From Azolla caroliniana (taxonomy: Eukaryota > Polypodiophyta): a stretch of DNA of 64,000 bases. The first letter of the stretch is position 1; the number at the start of each line of letters is the position of its first letter. Positions 1 to 9,200 of this stretch are shown here, piece after piece. The stretch covers positions 16,182,001 through 16,246,000 of the forward strand of contig JBHGNT010000007.1 in the NCBI GenBank assembly GCA_043228905.1, given 5' to 3'. Under the pieces are notes generated by a model. The model was not told the origin of the DNA. It ran no database searches and saw nothing but the letters and a program-made list of their open reading frames with translations. The position numbers were made by a program, and so were the translations under genes.

Positions 1-1358
1 GTCTCTTCGTCGACCTTCTCGCGGGCCATCTCCCATCCTTCTTCGCTGGCATCGTGCCAGGACTCCTCAATGCCGTCATCCATCACCTCGGTCTCACGTG
101 GGCATAAGGGCCCGAATGCCGAGTTCTCCGGAATCAGTTCCGAGGGCTTTTGTCCGTTCCTTCCTCGTATTGTCTCGCCGGCGATTCTCGGTCTGATGTC
201 GCCGCCTTCCTCCTCTTGGGACTCACGTGGGCACTCGGGCCCGACTGCCATCATCTTGGGAGCAAGTGTGGGAAGACGCGCAAAATCGCCTGTCCTATTT
301 GTGCCCTTGTCTGTAACCATCGGATCCTTGTGGTCGGTGGTCGCCTTCTTACCAATCGCGCAAGCCCTGCTTGGCCTTTCTTCTCCAATGTCCAGAGCCT
401 CGAGTTGACGTGCCCGAAACCGCTGGTCCCAACGTTTTGATTCCACGATCGGTATCTCGGCCTTTTCCTCGGCCGATCTATCTCCGCAATCTGAGAGGTC
501 GTTTTGTTCCGCACCCTCTCCCGTGGTACCATCGTACAGGTCTTCTGCCATCTCGTGGGTCAAGTTTGTCTCCTCGGCATCAGCTTGCGGCCTCGTTCTT
601 TCCTCTTCCTCGAGCATTGCCTCGAGAGCTGCGTACACCTCTGCAATCCTAGCCCCGAAGCCGAGCCTTGCCGACTCTCTTTGCCGTTCGGCCTCTTCCT
701 GTTGTGATGTCATGTCGTCGCGCGCCTTCCTGCTAGCCTTCTTGGCTCACTCGTCCTCTAGCCGTTGGCATACCCTTCTGACCTTCGACCAGTCCTCCGT
801 AAGGCCATTCGCTCCGTCCTCATCTTCTAGCTCAATCCTGATGGCCTCCCGCTCCGCTCAATCGATCGACTTAACAAACAACAGAACTTTGTTCGCCCCC
901 ACCAAACCTTGCTCCCGCTCCGGGAGCCGAGCAAGTCGTTGCTCGAACTCTCGGAACGCCTTCGTTGCGCTCTGGTGGGTCTTCGCTGATGCCACCCACA
1001 AGTCGAAGCCGCGTTGTCCCCGGCTCTTCCGCCGTCCTCCATATGCCTGCAAGAGCGCCTCTTCGAAGGTCTCCCACGAACTATGAGCTTCCCGGAGCTC
1101 CTTCACGTCCGCGTGCATACGGACGGCGACGACCCGACAGAAGAACTCCAGCCTCAACGCCTCGTTTACGTCTCGCTCCTCCATTTCCACATTGTAGGCT
1201 TCTAAGTAGAATGGGACTTTGTCCCCGTTGAAACGGCCGACTCTTTCGACCACTCGCTCAACCACTTGCTGCGCCGTCTCTCTTCTTGTTGTTGCTCATC
1301 CGAACTCCCTCACCGCTTCGAGAAAAAGTTGCATGAAGTCGTCTTCTTCCAATTCCAT
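1..1358 (-). pseudogene. Decayed gag-like gene of element A
   Basis: A Glu/Asp-rich start (MELEEDDFMQ) begins at the minus-strand ATG at 1358, just after the primer-binding site. A stop follows after about 20 codons. An open stretch at 1265-858 then encodes a capsid-like helical region, with motifs such as GRFNGDKVPFYLEAYN and ANKVLLFVKSID. It resembles the gag of J (GRFSGKDATNYLASYW and SRVLLFVKSVDE), so the two share ancestry. The part from about 850 to 1 matches the acidic region at 42.4-42.9 kb of element B. No zinc knuckle is seen. Role by homology: capsid protein that packages the element RNA. It looks inactive because of stops and frameshifts. Confidence 0.65.
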
Positions 1359-1373
1359 TCTCCCTTGTTGCCC

Positions 1374-1391
1374 TTCACGTCGGGTTCACCA
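1374..1391 (-). promoter_or_regulatory. Primer-binding site, tRNA-Trp type (element A)
   Basis: The plus strand reads TTCACGTCGGGTTCACCA, which I recognise as the 3' end of plant nuclear tRNA-Trp(CCA) including the added CCA. The minus strand therefore offers the 18-nt complement, four bases from the LTR. The same sequence sits beside the LTRs of B and D, and with one change beside that of J. Confidence 0.8.
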
Positions 1392-1395
1392 AATA

Positions 1396-1505
1396 TGTCG
1401 CGTTATTACACGCGTGCATGTAAAAGGGGAGGGACCACGGGTGTCTCAGACGAGGGAGAAAGGGGATGCCAAGAAAACTGACACCGGACACGACCCGAAT
1501 GCAAC

Positions 1506-1561
<56 letters not shown>

Positions 1562-2142
1562 GAGGGAGAGCGTGAGCGCGACACCGACTCTTATGCACAG
1601 GAAGCAAGGGGGGGTTGTGCTCCCGGCACCACCAAATACACCTATATGCACAAACAGAGACGAGTATGTATATTACAAGGGAAAGAATACATCCCCGACT
1701 TTGAGCCGGACCAAGGTAGGTTAGGTTACAACAGCAGTTTGCTGCCAAGTGGCAGATCAGGGGAGCTCATAGGTTCGTCGCGTTGAGCGGGGTCTTGGAC
1801 AGGAGACCTAGCAGAAACAAACCCTAAACAGACATGAACTCTCAACCCACACAACGAAGAAGAAGAAGAAGAAGAAGAAGAAACTACCTAACCCTAATTC
1901 TAACGGTATACCCTCCTAACTCAAAATGGGCAACCCCTCTACAAGGGACCCTCCCTTCCTTTTATAGAACAAGGAGAGGGATGCGTTACAATGCAGGATA
2001 AATCCCGACTTACATGGGATTCTTTGTCCCGACTTGACTCCTACTATTCACACGTTTTTACAAGGGTAAGTGCACATGGTGCACTCCACCGATTCTTCTG
2101 ATATTCCCCGGTTTCTCACTATAGCCCGGAATCTTCACGACA
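1396..2142 (-). repeat. 5' LTR of element A
   Basis: This 747-bp LTR begins TGTCGCG and ends CACGACA on the plus strand, so TGTCG/CGACA form short terminal inverted repeats. It holds a GA microsatellite (about 1512-1556), an AAG repeat (about 1857-1881) and, on the minus strand, a TATAAAAG box near 1960-1968 followed by sequence shared with solo LTR P. Confidence 0.85.
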
Positions 2143-5062
2143 ACGAGTTATCCTAGAATCCAAGAAAAACCGCATATATATCAAATTTCCCTATTCCTTA
2201 TAACCCAAATTTAGAGTGCCATCATATCTCAACAATATCTCTAGAAAACTTAGACAAAGAGGGGTAGAAAGAAGAAATGTTTATATTTGCGATAATAACA
2301 ATGCCAACACCAATTCAACAAAAGTCGAGTACCTTAGTTCCAACCAAGTATCAAGAATTCCAAGATGTCTTCAATAAGGACAAAGTAGCTAGACTCACAG
2401 AACATCGACCTTATGATTGTCCTATTGATCTTCAACCAAGAAAATATCCGTCGTGGGAACCAATTTATAGTTTATCACCTGCAGAGCTCAAGGTTCTTCA
2501 CAACTATATCAATGAAAATTTAACTAATGGATTTATTTGTCAGTCCAAATCTCTTGTTAGCGCACCAATATTTTTTGGCAGGAAAAAAGATGGATCGCTT
2601 CATTTGGTCGTAGATTATAGGATTAAACAAAATCACAATTCGAAATAGGTATGCCTTAACTTTAATACCAACACTTTTGGAGCGGTTGAGTGGAGCCAAA
2701 TACTTTACAAAGGTTGATCTTAGAGGTGCTTATAATCTAGTTCGAATTTGTCTGGGTGATGAATGGAAAACTGCATTTCACACTTGATATGGGCATTTTG
2801 AGTGTACAGTTATGCCTTTTGGTCTCACAAATGCTCCTGCGGTTTTGGCTAACGATATTATCCGAGACTTCTTGGATATATTCACCATCATTTATTTGGA
2901 AGATATCTTGATATTTTCCAAGACTCAAGAAGAGCATGATGAGCATGTGCGCTAAGTTCTACAACGATTACAAGAATATGGTCTCTATGCTAAAGTCGAG
3001 AAATGTAGTTTGGATCTCAACCAAGTGGAATTCATGGGGTACATAGTATCACCAGAAGGAATATCTATGGATCCAACAAAGTTGTAAACATATCTAGAGT
3101 GGGAAACACCACAATTTGTGCGTAATGTAGTGTTTCTTGGGATTTGCGAATTTTTACCGCAAATTCATTAGGAACTACTAAAAGAAGGTCCAACCTCTTA
3201 CACAATTATCACATAAAAACCAACGAATCATATGGAATTCTAGTGCGGTTGAGGCATTCGAAAGCTTAAAACGTGTGTTCACATCAGCTCCTATTTTGAT
3301 CCATGCTGACAAAGACAAGCCTTTTATTTTGGAAGCTAATGCATCAGATTTTACACTCGGGAGTGTCATCTCACAACCCAAAGAAAACGGGCTATTATAT
3401 CAAGTTGCTTTTCATTTGCGGAAATTTGAAGCTGCGAAAATTAATTATGAGATTCACAACAAGGAGCTTTGGAGCATTGGCTATTGTAGACTCTTTGGAG
3501 CATTGGCGCCACTTCTTGGAAGGTTCTCCCCATCAAATCATTGTCTATAATGATCACAAGAACCTAACGTATTTCCAGAATGCCTGAATCTTAAATCGTC
3601 GATAGGCTCATTGGGAACAATTTCTTACATGCTTTGATTTCTTGATCGTGTATCACCCCACAATACACCAAGGAAAGGCATATGTGCTACCTTGGCATTC
3701 CTACATGGCACTCTATTTAGGGGAACCTACTTTTGATCATCAAAAGCAAATCCTCCGTGGTCTTGATCGTTTACAAGTGATGGCCGCTAATGCTTTTAAG
3801 ATACCCACGAACTCGATACTCATTAGTACGATTCATACTGATCTTGAAGTAGACGAATTTGCGCAAGATATCTTGAATCATATCATTCCAGATCGTGTTT
3901 CTTGTTCAAGGTCCATGAATTCTCGTAAAGATTATAATCAGTTCAGTTGGCATGATAATTTACTTTTTCGAATTAATTTACTTTATGTCCCTGATGGCAG
4001 TTCTCAACTCCTTATTTTACAACACTGCCATCACATGCCAATGGCCGGGCATTTTGGAGCTTACAAAACTTTGGAATTAGTTTCTAGATTGGTTCACAAA
4101 ATTGGCACATTTTCTATCATGCACAAAGACTATAAATAGTCAAGAGACAACTGATTTGGCTATACGTGAAGTGTTTGGCATCGTGGTCTTCTTGATGATA
4201 TCATTAGTGATCGAGGACCACAATTCATCTCGACATTTTGCAAACACTTGTTTGGGCTCCTCCAAATTGATTGTAAACTCTCTTCAAGCTATCATCTAGA
4301 GACTGATGGTCAAACCGAACGTACCAATCAAACCTTGGATCAATGCCTTCGTTGCTTCATCAATTATCAACATTATTTACATTTTGCGGAGTTTTCTTAT
4401 AATAATTCAGTTCATTCTTCTACCAAACTTACTCCATTATTTTCCAACACGGGTGTTCATCCCCATTGGACAATGCTTGACCACCCAAAAATCTTGAAAA
4501 ACCCTATTTCGGAGGATCGCCTACATCATATCCAAGAAATTCATATTACTCTTTCTCATCATTTACATCATGCTCAAGCCACCCATAAGAAATTTGCAGA
4601 TCTCCATTGACTCAACTCATCACCAGAAAAACCCAAATTTCAAGTTGGAGATTGTGTATGGCTCTTACAACATAATGTGCAGACCACTAGACCTTGTAAC
4701 AAGTTCGTTTATCAATGTCTTGGTTCATATTTAATCACTAAACAAATCGATGAAGTTGTTTTTCATCTCGATATCCCTCCTCATATGCGTCTTCATCCAG
4801 TGTTCCATGTCTTATTCTTGGAACCTTATGCTTCAAACTCTATTCCAGATCGTGTTGTTCCCCCTCCACCTCCTATTGAGCTTGATGAAGGCCCACAATA
4901 TGAAGTGAAAACTATTTTGGACTACAAATTTTTGAAGAAGAAATTGTATTATTTCATTGATTGGTTGGGTTATACACCTACAGATCGAACGTGGGAGCCA
5001 GCTAAAAATCTCAGTAATACCAAAGAACTTGAAGATGAATTTCATCAATGATATCTGAATAC
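2143..5062 (+). pseudogene. Element H: decayed chromovirus pol (RT, RNase H, integrase, chromodomain)
   Basis: This is a broken Ty3/gypsy pol related to that of element G and read in several frames. The N-terminal part of RT lies at 2277-2648 (HRPYDCPIDLQP, VSAPIFFGRKKDGS). The RT palm around 2690-3060 has in-frame stops; the catalytic motif reads YLED in place of YxDD. RNase H is at 3275-3590 and the integrase zinc-finger histidines (HCHH..GHFG) near 4020-4060. Compared with G, about 190 bp are missing near 4095-4105, removing the CxxC pair and the first catalytic Asp of integrase. A clean chromodomain follows at 4677-5051. GC content is clearly lower than in the neighbours, as expected of an old, methylation-decayed copy. 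Its 5' end is cut by element A and its 3' end by element D. Confidence 0.85.
4677..5051 (+). CDS. Integrase C-terminus and chromodomain fragment of element H
   Basis: This open stretch of 124 codons begins in the GPY/F-like part of integrase (HPVFHVLFLEPY) and runs into a chromodomain. The chromodomain has the expected aromatic residues: Y in YEVKTIL, W in DWLGY and the TWEPA motif. In chromoviruses this domain is known to bind methylated histone H3 and steer integration into heterochromatin. It is open only as a remnant; the upstream pol is broken, so no functional protein is expected. The chromodomain of G is its closest match in the window. Confidence 0.8.
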   Translation: MQTTRPCNKFVYQCLGSYLITKQIDEVVFHLDIPPHMRLHPVFHVLFLEPYASNSIPDRVVPPPPPIELDEGPQYEVKTILDYKFLKKKLYYFIDWLGYTPTDRTWEPAKNLSNTKELEDEFHQ

Positions 5063-5457
5063 CACACACACACACACACACAAAACACTCAATGGAGCCT
5101 CTGCCAAAAGCGCGCGGGTTTCTCTCGCGAGCAGAGATGACCTATCGAAAACCTGTAGAGACCAACGGAAATGAGGAGAAGAATGCTCGGTTCCCAGTCC
5201 GACAGCACTTCGTCCTCGCCCCTAAAACGCAATACCGTTTCAGCCTTCACCCCTTCCTTTTATAGGTTGTTGGGGAGAGACTGTTACATCCGGTTTACAT
5301 CATCTTTATTCTCTATCCCTTCGGGCAGAGATACACTTTGATTTTCTAGCTAATAAATATATTCTTCCAAGTATATTTACATCATGCCGACCTACTCCTA
5401 GTCATGTGCAAAGTTATTAATGTACGCATCCCCATGTAAAGGAGACGGTTCACGCGC
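5063..5457 (-). repeat. Left piece of the 3' LTR of element D
   Basis: From the AC microsatellite at 5063-5081 onward this matches 47274-47668 of the D 5' LTR, with only scattered differences. It lacks the first roughly 370 bp of that LTR. The LTR stops at 5457 because element J is inserted there and resumes at 23226-23280. The truncation point coincides with the AC repeat and lies directly against the chromodomain end of H. Confidence 0.8.
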
Positions 5458-5740
5458 TATCGCGTTGTTACGCGGATGCGCGGAGAACAAGGCGGGACCA
5501 CTAGGGTCTTGGACCGAGGAATAGGTGAGGAAAGAGAGAGAGAGAGAGAGAGAGACGCTCACTCACGTATAGACAAAGAAGCACACGGGGACGCGGCCCA
5601 ACAACACAGGAGACACGAGTTGAGAACACTAGAGTATGTATGTAAATATATGCATGTATTTGGATGTATGCAGACGACTCGAACGGTTACAGCCGATCAG
5701 GTCGGCGAGGTGGATGCCGACGCCTATTCACCCACGCACA
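5458..5740 (-). repeat. Element J 3' LTR, piece 1
   Basis: Begins TATCGCG, where the usual TG has become TA, and matches 22542-22828. It includes a GA microsatellite at about 5536-5554. The piece ends at the GCACA target site of element I. Confidence 0.85.
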
Positions 5741-6234
5741 TGTTACCGGCCGGCAAGGAGTCCAAAATACGGAATTAATTATATATGGTTGTAAATGAGG
5801 ATAGTGTGGACGGACGGACTGGAAACGGTATGCCGGCAAGGAGTCCAAAATACGGAATTAATTATATATGGTTGTAAATGAGGATAGTGTGGACGGACGG
5901 ACTGGAAACGGTATGCCGTTCCAGATCCGGACGGATCCCGAATAGGTGCGAGGGGCACCGTTTTGTACTACGGGCCGGAAACCTATTTAAAGGCCCGGAC
6001 CCTATTGTAATGACAGCGGATAATTAATAGAGCTTATGATGTTTGTACTTCTGTCTTGATTTCCGTTCTGTAATCACTGTTATATCTTACGCGTGTAATT
6101 AACCAAGCAATCTAATCGTGTAACCTACGTAAGTCGGTGTAATCGTTGAATCTTAATCCTATGCCGTAATCACCCTTTGGTGAAGTGTCTCCGTGACACC
6201 TTGTGTTAGGCCTTGTCCGGCTAAGCGAATAACA
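5741..6234 (+). repeat. 5' LTR of element I
   Basis: Starts TGTTACCGG and ends GCGAATAACA. A likely TATA-type box (TATTTAAA) lies near 5990-5997. An 83-bp unit starting at 5749 is repeated at 5832, which explains the extra length compared with the 3' LTR. Confidence 0.95.
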
Positions 6235-6240
6235 CAGTTT

Positions 6241-6255
6241 TGGCGACCACGATTC
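6241..6255 (+). promoter_or_regulatory. Primer-binding site of element I (tRNA-Arg-like)
   Basis: Six bases after the LTR the sequence reads TGGCGACCACG. It starts with the TGG expected opposite a tRNA CCA end and fits a tRNA ending GTGGTCGCCA, such as some plant tRNA-Arg. The tRNA identity is from memory and less certain than the tRNA-Trp call. Confidence 0.5.
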
Positions 6256-6285
6256 CTGCTTACTCGCAGCGAACGACGGTAATGG

Positions 6286-9200
6286 ATGACTAGACCAACG
6301 CACGACTTGGTTACAGACCGAGCTCGACGCATCGCCGAACGGCAAAGACGGCGTGAGACTTTCCAGCAAGCAGCGCAGGAAATTCGCTCGGATCGTTCGT
6401 TCTCCAACGAGATCCGGAGAGTCGCGGAGGAATCTCTCCGGTTACGGCAAACTCGCAACCAGGACGACGGAAGCAGTCTAAGTAGTCTCCGGGAAACCGA
6501 ACGACTCCTGGAGGCGCTGGCAAGCGGAGAAAACGAGGCAGAAGCCTTTTCAGCCTACGAATCAGATTCCGAAGGGGGATACAGCGTGCACACGAACTAC
6601 CGGAGCAGCAACGATACCCCCGGCGGCCCGGAAGACGACGGGTCGGATACCGTGCCGACTCCAGAACCGGAACCGCTCAACCAGGGCTATCCGGAACCGC
6701 AAACGGAAGCCGTCAACCCACCAACACCGGAAGTGGAAGAAGCAAAGCCACCAACACCGACGAACGGACCGGCAAAGGTACCGGAAGTGGAACCGGAGAA
6801 AGAACCGGAAAAATATCAACAAACGCCACTAAACCGCGGCTTAATACTGGACGACGACATGCCGTTCCAATATTCAAAGTACCGCGATGATCCGGATGCG
6901 GAAGCGCATGTGGATGACTTCGAGCAGACATGGGAAGCAAATCACACGTCCCAGCGAATGACACCGGAGGAAGAAGAACGCTCGAAGATAGCGGAATTCG
7001 GAGTCACGTTGGAGGGACCAGCGACACGATGGCGGCGGTCGCAGGACCCGGCGACCATCACAACATTTGCAGAATTAAAAGCAAAATTCTTGCATTTTTT
7101 CCACAAGGAAGTCGACCAGACGACAATGGTGGGCCTGTTTTATACGATCCGGCAGGAGGCAGGGGAAAGCATTCCCCAATTCGTCATCCGTTTCCAACGG
7201 ATGCATAGCCAGCTTGCTCGTGCACCCCCGGAGGAGGAATTACGGACGATATTTTTAAACGCACTCCGGGAACCGTTACGCACGGTGTGTACGGTGATCG
7301 ACTTTCGAGGATGCACCATCGATCAGGTCATTGACCGGGTCAGGGAAATGGAAAAGACAAGCTCATGGCTTACGCTGGGAACACTACAACGGGCGTTACC
7401 CACCGAGGAAGATCTCCGGTTCCGGCAGGCAATTCAATGCACAATCTGCTTAAATGCCGGACACTCGGCAGTAGAGTGCACCATGCGCACTCAGTGTGTG
7501 ATTTGTCAATCCAAGAGTCATACAACGGACCGGTGCGAGTACAACCTGTTAAATCGACAAGCACCACCCGTCCGACGGATCGAGCCAAGAAGCAGCCGAG
7601 ACGAAGATGACGATCGTTGGCAAAGAGGGAACCGGTACCCACCGGCACAAGATGTCCGGTACGGAGACAGGCAAGAGAATGATGGCCGGTACGGGAATCG
7701 GCGTGATAACTACGACCGGTACGAGCGATCGGACCGTTATCGGGAGCCCAACAGACGACACGAGCAATACGACAGAGACCATTCGCCTAGTTACCGACGG
7801 CACCAGGAGGACTATGGCCGATTTTACGATCCACCACGACCGGACTACCGAAATAAGAATAAGAATAATAAGAAACGTAATTTCAAGAAAGGTGGTCACC
7901 CCAGGGACCCGGAACATGGAACACCAAGGAGCCAACCGGCACAGAACGCACCACTCGCTACGGGACCAACGCCGGCTACCAGCAATGCTGAATCCAGCAA
8001 TACCCGTAAAGAGTACTGCTACTACTGCAGGCAGGAAGGCCACTACAGTAACCAGTGCCCGGTAAAGAGCTACGAGAAACGACCAGCAGTTAATATGGTG
8101 GTTCCAGAAGTGGCGGATTTACAGCAAGTAACCACACGGTCGAGGGGCATGGCCAAAGAGTGGGAAACACAAGAGGTCATACGAAAACAAGCGACGGAAT
8201 GGGTGAAGGAAGCCAATGAAAAGAACGTCGCTGACGCGGAACGGCAAAAGGCAAATAGCATAGGGAGTGCCGGCGGTAGACACCCAGAAAACGAGACATG
8301 GCAAGCACTGCAAGAATGTCAGATCACGTTGCCGCTAGGAAGACTCTTACAGCTCGTGCCGCGATTTACGGAAGGGCTAAAAACGGGCATGTCAGACGGC
8401 ATAGCCCCACCGGCACCAGTCCTCTTCTCAAACCCGGAGGAGGGACCAACGGTAGTGGACACTAGCAGTCCGGTGATTACAGCTATTGTCAAAGGGCACG
8501 AACTTCCCGGCACCGTAATCGATGGAGGTTCCGGGGTGAACGTAATAAGCCTCCGTACGTGTGATGCCTTGGGTATACATGAATGGGAGCCATGCCCGTT
8601 CTGGCTACGGATGGCGGATACGAGCTCGGTGCGGCCGACGGGCTTAATACGGAAATTGGAAGTCACCATAGGAGGCCACACATTTCACATCTCGGCTGTC
8701 GTGCTGCAGCTACAGGCGCAAGGCGCGTACCCACTATTGCTGGGCAGACCATGGTTGAAAACAGCACACATCAAGCAAAATTGGCGAAAAAATATGATTA
8801 CCTTCCGGCGCGGAAAAGCCAAGGTCCGGGTACCGACACAACCACGGACGAGCAACGGTAAGGAATGCACACCGCTGTATGCGGAATGTGTGAACATGCT
8901 TGAAGGATTGGCAGACGACGAAGAAGCCCAGTACTTGGAGGAACATCCGAGGATCGTACCACTCTTCGAGATTGATGTAGCTGAAGCCGTAGCCGCATAC
9001 TTGCCGCAGCGGGACGACGACACCGAAGCCGAACCAGACAAAGATGCGATTCGGGAATTACGGCAAGCACAGGAAGCATTGGAACGGGAAATGGCCGTTT
9101 CCCAACGGGTAAAAGCATCCCAGCTCGACGAAGTGAACCTAGGAAGCAAGGGCGAATCAAAGCCGGTTCACATCGCCAAAGAAATGAAGCCGGAAGATAA

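Larger units (their letters stand above)
1..2142 (-). mobile_element. Element A: gag-only LTR retrotransposon of the tRNA-Trp group, cut by the window edge
   Basis: Reading on the minus strand, the 5' LTR (2142 down to 1396) is followed by the primer-binding site (1391-1374) and a gag-like region that runs off the left edge. The same order and sequence recur in element B near 42.0-44.2 kb, so this is a family and not chance similarity. No protease, reverse transcriptase or integrase is visible in the 1.4 kb of interior seen here, and B has none in its whole interior. The element lies against the decayed chromovirus H. Its right flank is ACGA (2143-2146), which fits the NCGN target pattern of the group. 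The other LTR lies outside the window. Confidence 0.8.

Noticed and set aside
1446-1786. Overlapping ORFs with long Arg-Glu or Leu-Ser runs
   Set aside because: They are translations of the GA/CT microsatellite in the LTR of A; the same happens near 5540, 22620, 27680 and 33330. No gene signal.
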